64,000 bases of DNA from JAWLCA01 sp041687395 (GCA_041687395.1 JAWLCA010000005.1:1-64000); one strand, 5' to 3'; counted from the stretch's first letter, positions 16,672 to 25,437 are shown. Translations and numbers: made by a program. Notes: a model not told the origin generated them from the letters alone.

Positions 16672-17847
16672 ATGCCGACGCTGAACTTTACCAAACGCGC
16701 CATCGAGGCGCTGCCCATGCCCAAGGCTGGGCAAGTCTTCTATCGTGACAGCACACTGCGGGGCTTTGGCCTCCGGGTGGGGTCTCGGTCCAAGGTCTTT
16801 TATGTTGAAGGCCAGGTGAATGCCCAGACCAAGCGGGTCACCATCGGCCGCGCCGACGTGTTGAGTGTCGATGCTGCCCGCAAGCGTGCGCTTAGCATCC
16901 TAAGCGACATGGCGGCAGGAACCGATCCTAACGCCGAAAAGCGGCGCAAGGCGCAGGAGAGCATCACGCTGAAGACGGCGTTCGAGCGCTACTTCGAAAC
17001 CCGCACATCGCTGGCACTTACGACTGTTGACGCCTACCGGAGGACCCAGAACCTCTACCTGCGCGACTGGGGGAAGTCCCAAATCACCAGTATCTCCCGG
17101 CAAGCTGTGTTGAAGCGCCACCAGCGGATCGCCAAAGAACACGGCCAGGTGACGGCCAACAATGTGATGCGCCACTTTCGTTCGGTCTACAACGTGACGG
17201 CAGCGGCCCATGACGAGTTCCCACCTAATCCGGTCACCATCCTGACGCAGGCGCGCGCCTGGTACCCAGAGCGCCGACGGCGTACAGCGATTTCGGCGAG
17301 CGATCTGCCGGCCTGGTGGGTGGCGGTGACGGAGGAGCCCGAGTACTCTCGTGACTTCCTGTTTATCGCCCTGTTCACCGGTATGCGCAGGAACGAGATC
17401 GCTGCGCTGCGCTGGGACCAGATCGACCTCAAGGGTCGCGCCCTGCATATCCCGCAGACCAAGAATGGCGACCCTCTGGACCTGCCGCTGGCGGGCTTCA
17501 TTGTTGACCTACTTACCGAGCGCCGCGCAGTGGTTGGTCGTTCACCTTGGGTCTTTCCAAGCAGTGGCAAGACTGGACATCTCGTGGAAACAAAGAAGTT
17601 CACTGACCGGGTGACAGATCGCTGCGGTGTCGAATTCACGCTGCACGACCTGCGGCGCACGTTTATCACCATCGCCGAAAGCCTGGACATCTCGCACTAT
17701 GCGCTGAAACGCCTGCTGAACCACCGGTTGTCGGGCGACGTGACAGCGGGCTACATCGTCAGTGATCTGGAGCGCCTACGATCCCCAGTAACCGCGGTGG
17801 CCGCGCGTATATTGGCGTTATCGCAGAACAAGGTGGAAGCGGCATGA
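16672..17847 (+). CDS. int: tyrosine integrase, P4-like, 391 aa
   Basis: The N-terminus MPTLNFTKRAIEALPMPKAG, with the DSTLRGFGLRVG strand, is the DUF4102-type arm-binding domain. A SAM-like core-binding domain follows at about 100-190. The catalytic domain shows GMRRNEIAALRWDQID (first Arg near 236), HDLRRTFITIAE (near 324) and LNHRLSGDVTAGYI, with the nucleophile Tyr near 362. Length is normal. AGGAGG lies 6 bp before the ATG at 16672. Enzymes of this group usually integrate at tRNA genes, fitting the tRNA-Thr att sites. It overlaps the next gene by ATGA, so it heads an operon running to the primase. Confidence 0.9.
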   Translation: MPTLNFTKRAIEALPMPKAGQVFYRDSTLRGFGLRVGSRSKVFYVEGQVNAQTKRVTIGRADVLSVDAARKRALSILSDMAAGTDPNAEKRRKAQESITLKTAFERYFETRTSLALTTVDAYRRTQNLYLRDWGKSQITSISRQAVLKRHQRIAKEHGQVTANNVMRHFRSVYNVTAAAHDEFPPNPVTILTQARAWYPERRRRTAISASDLPAWWVAVTEEPEYSRDFLFIALFTGMRRNEIAALRWDQIDLKGRALHIPQTKNGDPLDLPLAGFIVDLLTERRAVVGRSPWVFPSSGKTGHLVETKKFTDRVTDRCGVEFTLHDLRRTFITIAESLDISHYALKRLLNHRLSGDVTAGYIVSDLERLRSPVTAVAARILALSQNKVEAA

Positions 17848-18401
17848 GTGAAGATTGGCGGCGCAACTCTGCAATAGTTGCAATAATCGATGTCGCACTT
17901 CTGGGACTAATCCGTGCGCACGATGGCAAAGGCACAGAAGGGGAGCGTCTGCGGACTGCGAAGAAGGCCCTGCTTGGGATTGATCCACCCCGCGGCAAGC
18001 CAGTCGATCACGATATTCCGGAGTTGTTATATATGGCCCGGGAATATGCGGCAGAACGAGGACCTTCCGCGTTCGATGAGGCCTACACGCCATACTGGCC
18101 CGATGCTGACGAAAGCAAATTCCGGTCGAAGACAGCGCTCGCCGAAGAAGCCATCGCCGCGCGCCTGAGGGCAGACCCAAAAGCATACGTTTATAATCAC
18201 GCAGAGAAAGTCCGGAACCTCGAGAAGAAATTTACGTCTCAACGCGACGGCCTATTGCGCCTCGTCGTCGGGTGGGGTGCGGAAGCTCATGATGACATCA
18301 TTGGCTCACAACTTCGCGACCTTAAAGTCCTGATGGAGCTCCTGGGCATACCCTTTGCCGTTCCCTCTTGGCCAAGTCGCGATGCGAATTCCCTGAATTA
18401 A
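17844..18401 (+). CDS. unknown island protein, 185 aa
   Basis: The protein begins MSEDWRRNSAIVAIIDVALL and is otherwise soluble and helical, with a C-terminal LRLVVGWGAEAHDDIIGSQL. I recognise no domain. The start overlaps the integrase stop by ATGA and the gene shares its strand, so it is probably co-expressed with the integrase. It may be an accessory of integration or replication, but nothing in the sequence shows this. Confidence 0.6.
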   Translation: MSEDWRRNSAIVAIIDVALLGLIRAHDGKGTEGERLRTAKKALLGIDPPRGKPVDHDIPELLYMAREYAAERGPSAFDEAYTPYWPDADESKFRSKTALAEEAIAARLRADPKAYVYNHAEKVRNLEKKFTSQRDGLLRLVVGWGAEAHDDIIGSQLRDLKVLMELLGIPFAVPSWPSRDANSLN

Positions 18402-18436
18402 ACACGCTGACCGCGGGTCAAATCTGCGATCAATAA

Positions 18437-18464
18437 GAGGCCTCCATCAATGAGAGGAGGCTTC
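18437..18464 (+). promoter_or_regulatory. hairpin sequestering the ribosome-binding site of the first AlpA-like gene
   Basis: GAGGCCTCC (18437-18445) pairs with GGAGGCTTC (18456-18464), one G-U pair, across a 10-nt loop. The 3' arm contains the AGGAGG of the next gene, whose ATG is at 18466. A stem that hides the Shine-Dalgarno sequence could keep excisionase levels low until opened by upstream translation or a ligand. Confidence 0.5.
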
Positions 18465-18465
18465 A

Positions 18466-18678
18466 ATGCCCACACCAACCAAAGAGCTGCTGACGACCAA
18501 GGAAGCTGCTGTCTACCTGAACCTGCATCCATCAACGCTCGAAAAGTGGCGTGTGAAGGGCGTCGGCCCGCTGGCATGTCGACTGGGTACGAAGGCGATC
18601 CGGTATCGTCGCTCCGACCTGGATGCCTTCGCGTTCGAGGACACCGACGTTCAGCGGGAGGCCGGTCATGTTCGCTGA
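18466..18678 (+). CDS. AlpA/excisionase-like MerR-type HTH protein, 70 aa
   Basis: TTKEAAVYLNLHPSTLEKWR followed by KAIRYRRSDLDAFAF is the compact winged helix-turn-helix of AlpA and Xis-type proteins. Such proteins activate integrase transcription or bend att DNA during excision. AGGAGG lies about 7 bp upstream but is locked in the hairpin at 18437-18464. It overlaps the next small HTH gene by 11 bp. Confidence 0.8.
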   Translation: MPTPTKELLTTKEAAVYLNLHPSTLEKWRVKGVGPLACRLGTKAIRYRRSDLDAFAFEDTDVQREAGHVR

Positions 18679-18925
18679 AACCCCACGCCTCACGACAGCG
18701 CTCATAGCAGTGAGCCTTCACACATATGAAAACCGCTACAGCATATACGTTTACCCGGCGACCGTCGCAAAATTGACGGGCACCAGCACTGCGTATTGGG
18801 AAGCACTTCATGTCAAGGGGACGGGCCCAAAGCTCGTCCCCTACAAAGGCTATGACTGGTACATCCTCGGCGATGTTCAGGACTGGCTTGATGCCAATAT
18901 TTCCGGCTTCTGGGAGGTGGCGTGA
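18668..18925 (+). CDS. second AlpA-like small HTH protein, 85 aa
   Basis: From the ATG at 18668 the protein contains YPATVAKLTGTSTAYWEALH followed by GYDWYILGDVQDWLDANI, a divergent MerR/AlpA-type helix-turn-helix. A longer frame back to 18623 would lie inside the previous gene and is rejected. The overlaps on both sides (11 bp upstream; GTGA/TGATG with the primase) show a tightly packed operon. Having two related HTH proteins in tandem is less common than one. The second may regulate replication. Confidence 0.7.
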   Translation: MFAETPRLTTALIAVSLHTYENRYSIYVYPATVAKLTGTSTAYWEALHVKGTGPKLVPYKGYDWYILGDVQDWLDANISGFWEVA

Positions 18926-21330
18926 TGTCCGATATCCCTACGCCGCTGTCGCGCCGCATGGCCAATACCGTCAAGGCAGCAAACGCCTATGTTGAGATGG
19001 GCTTGGAACCTCTGCAGCTGCCCCCGCGCGAAAAGAAACCTAAGGGGAAATGGAAGGAGCCGCAGAGCTGGACTGCTGAACAGATTGCAGCTGCGTTCGG
19101 TGGCGATGCAAATATCGGTATCGCCCTGGGCGCCCGGTCCGGCAACCTAGTTGATCTTGATTTCGATTGCCGCGAGGCCGCGGAACTTGCCAAGATCGTC
19201 TTTGCTGACCTGCCCAGTTTTGGACGCGCTGGCTCGCCCTATAGCCATCGGGTTGCACGCTCAAAACTCAAGAAAGGACGCCTCACCTTCGAACTGCCAG
19301 CAGAGGTTGCGGCGACACTTGGCGCTGACCGCACCATGCTAATGGAAGTGCGCGGAACGGGGCATCAGACTATGTTTCCGCCGTCGATTCACCCAAGCGG
19401 TGAACAGGTGCGATGGCACGATGATCCGGCAGGGATCCCGACTGTTGAAGGTAGTGATCTTGCGCGCCGCTGCGGCGTTGTAGCAGCGCTTTCCGCCGTC
19501 GCGATGGCTTATCCCAAAGTGCGTGGAGAACGTGATGAAAACTGCTTCATACTGACAGCCACGCTCGTCCGTGCTGGCCTTTCTGATGGTGAGATCGATT
19601 TGCTCGTTCCGGTCGTCGCCAGTCTTGCGGGTGATGAAGAAGCCGAACGGCGCGGTGGTAAGGCGGAAGCTGTCCGTGCCAGGATTGAAGCTGGAGAACC
19701 GGCATGGGGTCTGCCCGAGCTTTGCAAGCGGCTCGGCCTTGAGGCTTTGATGCCTAAGCTGCGCGACTGGTTGCGCTTGGGCAGTCCGTCGGACGTCGAA
19801 GATCGACGGCCGCGCATTTATGTGCGCCCTGGCGAGATGCCTGGTGAAGTTGATCAGGCCGAGGCTGCGTTACTTGCCGGCAACTTCGGCATCTATCAAC
19901 GTAGTGGGCAACTCGTGCGGGTCGTTCGCTTACCCAGTAGCATCGGGGCCGATGGTGTCCGCCGTGCAGGTGGGATTATCCTTATACAAGAGGTGCGGCA
20001 ATACTGGCTTCTTGAAAAATTCGCCCTGGGGGCGCTCTGGCTCAAGAGGGGTGAAGAAAACGACATTCCTATCGATCCACCGACAAGCCATGCTCTGCAG
20101 CTTCTAGCGCGCGTGGGGGAGTGGCGGGCCCCGGTCCTGCATGGCGTTGTGTCGACACCGACAATGCGGCGCGACGGGACTATCCTTCAGACACCCGGAT
20201 TTGATCCCGCATCGGGACTGCTTTTCGAGCCTAACGGCGTGACCTATCCCGAGGTGCCGGAGGCCCCGACGCGCGACCAGGCGCTGGAAGCGAGGGACCG
20301 CCTGATCCGGCCGTTTCGGGAGTTCTGTTTCGCAGGTCGGGCGGATCGGAGTGTTCTGTTGGCGACCGTCATCACATCGCTAATCCGGCGAAATCTGCCG
20401 TCTGCCCCTATGATTGCAATCGATGCGCCGACTGCCGGGTCAGGCAAGTCGTTGCTCGCCGAAACCGTCGGCATCATTGCTGCCGGCCACAAGCCAACGA
20501 TGATGTCCCAGGGCAAGTCCGCTGAAGAGGATGAAAAGCGCCTATCCAGCGTCTTGATGGCTGGCGACCCGGTCTTGGTGATTGACAACTGCGAACGCCC
20601 GCTGGCTGGAGACGCGCTCTGCACGGCTCTGACGCAGGAATTCATTACCTTGCGTATTTTGGGCAGAAGCGAAGTTACCACGATGCCTACCAACACGCTA
20701 ATCCTAGCGACTGGGAATAACCTCGAGGTTGTGGGTGATCTTGGTCGGCGCACGCTCATCATCCGAATCGACACCGGCGAGGAGCGTCCTGATCAAATCG
20801 AGCACGAGTTTGACCCCCGGGTTGAGGTGACAGCAGAGCGGCCCGCCCTGGTCGTCGCCGGTTTGACGATTCTGCGCGCCTATCTGGCGGCCGGTCGTCC
20901 GCAGCGTTTGGCCCCCATGGGTTCATTCGAGGATTGGAACGTCGTCCGCGAGGCGCTGGTTTGGCTCGGAGAAGAAGACCCGATTGTCACGCGGGAGCGC
21001 GTCATCGCTGATGATCCGCGCAAGGGTGAACTGGCGGATCTTCTTGAGCTTTGGGCCGACGCGTTGGGTGGGCGCGCGGTGACCCTTGCCGAGGTCGCGC
21101 AGGAGGCCACACATCCGTCAAACTGGAAGACTGCGCGCCTTCACCAGGCCCTGGCAGATCGGACGCCGAAAGGTGCATTTAGTGCTACAAGTGTTGGACG
21201 CTACCTGGCGCGGCACAAGGACCGCTTGGTCGGCGGACGAGTGCTTCGCTGCATCGATGATCCATCGGGCGTCAAGCGATACCGGCTCGACGTGGCGGAC
21301 CCCCCGCCGGCTGACGACACGCCGTTCTGA
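18922..21330 (+). CDS. PrimPol-helicase replication protein of the island, 802 aa
   Basis: The N-terminal 170 residues fit a bifunctional primase-polymerase domain: NIGIALGARSGNLVDLDFD (metal-binding Asp pair near 76-80) and EVRGTGHQTMFPPSIHPSG. The C-terminal half is an ATPase with IAIDAPTAGSGKSLLAETV near 500, VLVIDNCERPLAGD (Walker B-like) and LILATGNNLEVVGDLGRRTL. This domain order is typical of replication proteins of satellites and integrative elements. Start choices are GTG at 18922 or ATG at 18925, both overlapping the upstream stop. It would initiate replication of the excised circle, perhaps at the 9-bp iteron arrays. Confidence 0.82.
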   Translation: MMSDIPTPLSRRMANTVKAANAYVEMGLEPLQLPPREKKPKGKWKEPQSWTAEQIAAAFGGDANIGIALGARSGNLVDLDFDCREAAELAKIVFADLPSFGRAGSPYSHRVARSKLKKGRLTFELPAEVAATLGADRTMLMEVRGTGHQTMFPPSIHPSGEQVRWHDDPAGIPTVEGSDLARRCGVVAALSAVAMAYPKVRGERDENCFILTATLVRAGLSDGEIDLLVPVVASLAGDEEAERRGGKAEAVRARIEAGEPAWGLPELCKRLGLEALMPKLRDWLRLGSPSDVEDRRPRIYVRPGEMPGEVDQAEAALLAGNFGIYQRSGQLVRVVRLPSSIGADGVRRAGGIILIQEVRQYWLLEKFALGALWLKRGEENDIPIDPPTSHALQLLARVGEWRAPVLHGVVSTPTMRRDGTILQTPGFDPASGLLFEPNGVTYPEVPEAPTRDQALEARDRLIRPFREFCFAGRADRSVLLATVITSLIRRNLPSAPMIAIDAPTAGSGKSLLAETVGIIAAGHKPTMMSQGKSAEEDEKRLSSVLMAGDPVLVIDNCERPLAGDALCTALTQEFITLRILGRSEVTTMPTNTLILATGNNLEVVGDLGRRTLIIRIDTGEERPDQIEHEFDPRVEVTAERPALVVAGLTILRAYLAAGRPQRLAPMGSFEDWNVVREALVWLGEEDPIVTRERVIADDPRKGELADLLELWADALGGRAVTLAEVAQEATHPSNWKTARLHQALADRTPKGAFSATSVGRYLARHKDRLVGGRVLRCIDDPSGVKRYRLDVADPPPADDTPF

Positions 21331-21374
21331 GGGGCGTCAAGATTTGGAAATGCTCTGACGCGGGGTCGGCTGCG

Positions 21375-21430
21375 CCACGCCCACTGGTTTGCAGGGTTTA
21401 ACGGGTTTGTTGCGCCCAGTGCCACAGCCG
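21375..21430 (-). repeat. iteron array C: three 9-bp AAACC units, inverted
   Basis: GGTTT occurs at 21386, 21395 and 21404, a strict 9-bp period. On the minus strand this reads AAACCCGTT-AAACCCTGC-AAACC, preceded by GCTGTGGCACTGGGCGC, close to array A. It lies immediately downstream of the PrimPol-helicase gene. Confidence 0.6.
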
Positions 21431-21789
21431 TAAACTACACGCGCCCCTGCACGCCTGGGCCACAACCCTGCTAGTGCTAGCTAGGCGTGCCGCCTTGGGC
21501 GCCTGTAAGCGCCGCACAGGCCCAACCCGGGCTGTCGGCAGGGGTGTGGCTGGCTGGCAGCGCCAAGTGGCCGCTCAGCGGCCACCTCAGAATGCCCTGC
21601 GGGTCCGGCACTTTGACGCATAGGAACGGCCGATAAGGGGCGGGCGTAAAGACCCTAGTACAACATGCCGCCAAAGAATGGATGCGTCGCCACCTGTAAC
21701 TACCGGTGCAAATGTTCGCACTGTTTGCCTTCAAGGGGAGCACGACACCGCACCCGCTGTCCTCATCTCTACTCTTTTCGCAATTTTTC
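21431..21789. other. 360-bp GC-rich non-coding region
   Basis: No convincing gene. About 21493-21523 forms an imperfect hairpin (TTGGGC..GCCTGT with ACAGGC..CCAA). A GCCTGTAAGCGCC 13-mer is shared with about 6828-6841, near iteron array B. The stretch separates the primase operon from the convergent methyltransferase-HNH gene. Confidence 0.5.
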
Positions 21790-23499
21790 TTACAGCCGCC
21801 ATTCGGGGACCTGTTGATCAACCCTCAATGCGAACCGCCGAGCCTGGAGGCCAGCGAAGACCGCAGCCAGGCCATCAGGTGCGTCACCGATGACCGGCAG
21901 CGAGGCGCGTGCCTCGGCATGGAACCGCTCGGCAGTCCCGCGCCGCCGCACCCAGGCTCTGTCCCACCATTCAATGATCCGGTCCATGCTCCGCTCTAGG
22001 ACCTCGGCCGCGGGGAGGCGATCGCGTTTGCCGTGGCGGTTTACTGCCGGATCGGACGGCAAGAGGTTCCAGAGATCTTCACACGGCCAAGCTGCCCATG
22101 GCAGACAGTGGTCGATGTCCAGCCGTTTTTCGGTGAGCTTCCGGCCCGTCCAAACACAGAACACGGCGCCGATTCCCATCTGCGCGACTGCAGTCCTTCG
22201 AGCAAAGGCGACGTCCCGACTTGGCTCGTGCCAGCGCATCGCGCGTGCCACTACGGCAGGGTCAAGATCGCGCCCTTGGCCCCGAGCATAACCTTCCATC
22301 AGGCGCACCCATTCCGCCACCAAAGCGGGTTCAATCCAGGCGTCATGGCGCACGAGTGCGCGCCATAGGTGCAGCGGGATTCTAACCTCGCCAAAGCCTT
22401 CCAGATATGTGGCATCGACCATCAGGCGTGCAGGTGCTTTGCCCACCCGACTCGTTCGCGTCGGCAGCACCGGGGCTTGCGAACCGGGAAAGGTTGTGTA
22501 GGTCGCGGGCATCCGTGCGATGGTGACGGCCGCATCGCGCAGGGCGGCATGCAGCGCGGCTGCTCGTGTTCCGCTGAATTGCGCTCCCACCCGCAGATCG
22601 GAGGCGGCGAGCTCTGCTATTCCGTGCCACCCCTCCTTGATGAACCCAAGCCCCTTTGGCCCTTGGTTTCGCGGCATCTGTGGGAGACCCGCGGCGACAA
22701 GGGGCTTGTAGAGCCGCAGCCAGTTCAGCGCGATAAGCCCCAGCGGCATGGCCATGGTAGTGTCGTCTACCGCCCAGGCCATGCCTTGGGCACTATCGGC
22801 GGCCCGGGCCACCGCACGCAGCAGAGCCAGCTTGTAGGTGGCGGACTTGGCGTCATTGAGGATCACATGGCGCAGAAGGGGCAGCGCCCCTGTCCCGTCG
22901 TCGGGTAAGCGCATTAGCATTTGCACCCAAGAGACCTCTCCCCGGCCAAGAAGATCGGGGGAGTGCTCCACCTGCCGTACCACCACGCCATGGCCGCGCG
23001 CGAGCGCCTCGATCTCGCCGACATCAACTGGGTGCATGTCCCGGCCCAGATCGGGCGGCCCAAGGCGGAGGGTTACGGCCAAAGTGCCGCCGGCTTTCAA
23101 AAGGGTGACCAGCTTGCGAAAGGCCCGGGCTCGGTCTCCGGGTGGAATGTGCATCCAGACTGCGGAGAGAAGGATTACGTCAAAGGCGGCGCCGAGGCGG
23201 AATACCGCGTCGAGCGCTGGTAGGCTGTCAGCCATCCAGTTGATGCCGGGCAGCGGATGCCGACGCTGCGCCTCAGCGCGCATGGCTGCAGATGGCTCCA
23301 CCGCTAGCACGCTATACCCCTGCGCCGCCAGCCAAGCCGCGTCCCGTCCTGACCCGGCCCCCACGTCCAAAACGGCAGCCGGTGCCGGCGGCAAATGCGG
23401 AACGAGGGACTGATGGAGCACGGCCGGGTCGACGGTCTCGTAGCGCTCCGCCAGCGCTCGTCCGGCCTCGCCCTCGTATCCCTTCGCCGGCCTTGCCAT
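21790..23499 (-). CDS. SAM methyltransferase-HNH endonuclease fusion, 569 aa
   Basis: Residues 1-170 are a class I methyltransferase: VLDVGAGSGRDAAWLAAQGY, then VLAVEPSAAMRAEA and VILLSAVWMHIPPGDRARAF. No NPPY or other base-methylating motif is visible, so the target need not be DNA. The middle (about 190-300) has LRHVILNDAKSATYKLALLR and MAMPLGLIALNWLRLYKP, a conserved unknown segment. The C-terminal HNH nuclease shows EKRLDIDHCLPWAAWPCEDL, WNLLPSD and NRHGKRD near 450-490. A nuclease and a methyltransferase in one chain suggest a self-contained modification-linked defence protein. A small upstream ORF lies 5 bp away. Confidence 0.75.
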   Translation of the reverse strand: MARPAKGYEGEAGRALAERYETVDPAVLHQSLVPHLPPAPAAVLDVGAGSGRDAAWLAAQGYSVLAVEPSAAMRAEAQRRHPLPGINWMADSLPALDAVFRLGAAFDVILLSAVWMHIPPGDRARAFRKLVTLLKAGGTLAVTLRLGPPDLGRDMHPVDVGEIEALARGHGVVVRQVEHSPDLLGRGEVSWVQMLMRLPDDGTGALPLLRHVILNDAKSATYKLALLRAVARAADSAQGMAWAVDDTTMAMPLGLIALNWLRLYKPLVAAGLPQMPRNQGPKGLGFIKEGWHGIAELAASDLRVGAQFSGTRAAALHAALRDAAVTIARMPATYTTFPGSQAPVLPTRTSRVGKAPARLMVDATYLEGFGEVRIPLHLWRALVRHDAWIEPALVAEWVRLMEGYARGQGRDLDPAVVARAMRWHEPSRDVAFARRTAVAQMGIGAVFCVWTGRKLTEKRLDIDHCLPWAAWPCEDLWNLLPSDPAVNRHGKRDRLPAAEVLERSMDRIIEWWDRAWVRRRGTAERFHAEARASLPVIGDAPDGLAAVFAGLQARRFALRVDQQVPEWRL

Positions 23500-23504
23500 G
23501 GTCT

Positions 23505-23690
23505 TCAGGCCACCAACTCGAAGATCTCTAGCCGCGCGGCGAACGAGTCCCTTGCGGAGTGTCCGCGTCTAAGAGCGCCGAGATCATGCACGTCGCTAAA
23601 GGCAGCAAAGCGCAAGGCGGTGTCCGGGGCGACTGCATCCATCATTGTCGTTTTCGCCTTCCTCTCGTGAAGCCAGCTTCGCAAATTCAA
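23505..23690 (-). CDS. small ORF or gene remnant upstream of the methyltransferase-HNH gene
   Basis: The frame encodes MNLRSWLHERKAKTTMMDAV, then DTALRFAAFSDVHDLGALRR and ends SFAARLEIFELVA. It ends 5 bp before the methyltransferase start, suggesting coupling. The start is a TTG at 23690, or ATG near 23650 after GAGAGGAAGG. The amino acid pattern looks coding, but it is so short that it may be the C-terminal stump of a deleted larger gene. I cannot name a family. Confidence 0.4.
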   Translation of the reverse strand: MNLRSWLHERKAKTTMMDAVAPDTALRFAAFSDVHDLGALRRGHSARDSFAARLEIFELVA

Positions 23691-24102
23691 TCCTATGCCT
23701 CGCTAATGCTCCTGCATAGCCGCTAGCCAGCGTGAACCTCATCGGCCGAACGGCCTCCAAGGAGCGCTGGCCACAGCGGACGTGCTGAGCTGAATTGATG
23801 TCTTTTTCGGCCCCTTAGACGTCGCAGGCGCTCGGGGCGACAGCTTCAAGAGCGCAGCACTGACCTCACGCACGCAGCTTCCGGGCCCAAATCGCTGTTC
23901 TGCTCATCGATCGGAGGCTAAATCGGCATCGATGGCCTGAGCCGTCGGCTACTCGTTTACCGTTTCGGTGGCGCCGGCACTCTGTTCGGGCAGACGAGAA
24001 TCACTGCAACCGATGCACCCCTGGTGACGGTTTTCTTGATGTGGACGTTCTGTCCCGACATCGTATCGGACTTAACGCACTCTCTTTCCTGTCAATCAGT
24101 TT
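23691..24102. other. 410-bp non-coding or degraded region
   Basis: I see no intact gene. It follows the presumed stump at 23505-23690 and precedes IS1182-type sequence, so it is probably decayed DNA left by transposition or deletion. Confidence 0.5.
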
Positions 24103-24442
24103 GTGACTCGCCTGCAGTTGAACGAGCGCTGCGGGCGCATTCCGTTGAAAAACTCGTGCTTGATCGTGGTGCCCTCGGCTGATTCAATTCCAGCAATGGG
24201 CGGGACGATCGGCGATGATGGGAGCACGGCAGGAGGTGCAACCGGCGCTGTTCTACGAGTTCTCGCTCGAGGACCATGTTCCTCAAAACCATCTCTTGCG
24301 CTCGATCGACCGGTTCGTGGATCTGTCTGGGATCCGCACCTATCTCGCCGATTTCTACAGCGATACCGGGCGCCCGTCTGTCGACCCCGAGCTGCTGATC
24401 CGCATGCTGCTGGTCGGCTATCGCTTCGGCATCCGGTCGGAG
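24103..24442 (+). pseudogene. IS1182-type transposase remnant
   Basis: From ATG 24215 the frame gives MMGARQEVQPALFYEFSLED followed by SIDRFVDLSGIRTYLADFYS and PELLIRMLLVGYRFGIRSE, the N-terminus of a well-known transposase family. After position 24442 the match ends and the frame wanders into unrelated sequence. The 110 bp before the ATG resembles the usual left end of this IS. About 75 of 400-500 residues remain, so it is inactive. Confidence 0.7.
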
Positions 24443-24615
24443 CTGTGCCTCCGGATACCCTCTTGCTCCTTCGAATTGGTCTGTCCAATCTACCCATCCA
24501 CCGGGAAGGAACGGGGCATAGAAAGATCGCGATGTACTCGCCCGAACTTTAGCCGAAGTTTCGAACCGCCCAAGCATCACTTGGCGTTGAACCATCGATA
24601 TCTTATTGTCGCAGC

Positions 24616-25437
24616 ATGAGGTTTGCAGTCCATAACGACGAGCGGGTTGAGGCCACCCCCGGTGCCGTTGGTTTGTGCCCTGGGTGTAGCGCTGAGTTAA
24701 CCGCGAAGTGCGGTACCAAGAAGGTCTGGCATTGGGCACACAAGGGCCAGCGCCACTGCGATCACTGGTGGGAGCCTGAGACTGAGTGGCACCGATCTTG
24801 GAAAGACCGATTCCCCAAGGAGTGGCAGGAGAGGTCAGCTCGAGATGATCGCGGCGAGTTGCACATAGCGGACGTTAGGACGCCACATGGGTTGGTTGTC
24901 GAGTTTCAATACTCGTACATAAAGTCAGAGGAGGCTTTGAAGCGAACTGAGTTCCACGCACCGATGCTTTGGGTGGTCAACGGTGAGCGGCGTCCGACGG
25001 ATAAGAGGCAGTTTGACGAGTTGTTTCGTTACAGATCCGTGCCGCGTTCGGGAGAGCCCGCCATAGACCGGTTTTCGGTATATGATGCCCGGTTACTTCA
25101 GGAGTGGGCCGATCTGAGTGTGATTGTCGCCTTTGATTTCGGAGGAGAAGATGTCTGGCTGATGAGTGGTCGCGATTGGGCATGTGCGCTAGGTCGGTGG
25201 TTCAAAAAGGATGACCTCGTTGCGCATATCCGTGACGGCACACCGATACCGCATGTGATCTTCGAACATCACCACCCTCTGACCCGCAAAGTCATCAAGC
25301 GCACCCACACCATCCCGCATTCTCTGCCAAAGCCTGAACCGGCGAAGGAACCTAAGACAGCATCACTTGCCCAAGCCGGAGAGCGGTCACGAGCGCCTCA
25401 GCAGAACGCCCGTGGGTGGCGTCGGATCAGCCCGTGA
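24616..25437 (+). CDS. CoiA-like nuclease-family protein, 273 aa
   Basis: An N-terminal zinc-finger-like part, CPGCSAELTAKCGTKK, continues with VWHWAHKGQRHCDHWWEPET and EWHRSWKDRFP. Then comes HIADVRTPHGLVVEFQYSYI, the D...E-x-Q core of a PD-(D/E)XK nuclease fold as in competence protein CoiA. The C-terminal 100 residues are variable. CoiA homologues outside naturally competent Gram-positives are often found on mobile elements, with unknown roles in DNA uptake or defence. It stands alone between an IS remnant and a degraded region. The ATG at 24616 gives full coverage of the Cys pair. Confidence 0.7.
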   Translation: MRFAVHNDERVEATPGAVGLCPGCSAELTAKCGTKKVWHWAHKGQRHCDHWWEPETEWHRSWKDRFPKEWQERSARDDRGELHIADVRTPHGLVVEFQYSYIKSEEALKRTEFHAPMLWVVNGERRPTDKRQFDELFRYRSVPRSGEPAIDRFSVYDARLLQEWADLSVIVAFDFGGEDVWLMSGRDWACALGRWFKKDDLVAHIRDGTPIPHVIFEHHHPLTRKVIKRTHTIPHSLPKPEPAKEPKTASLAQAGERSRAPQQNARGWRRISP

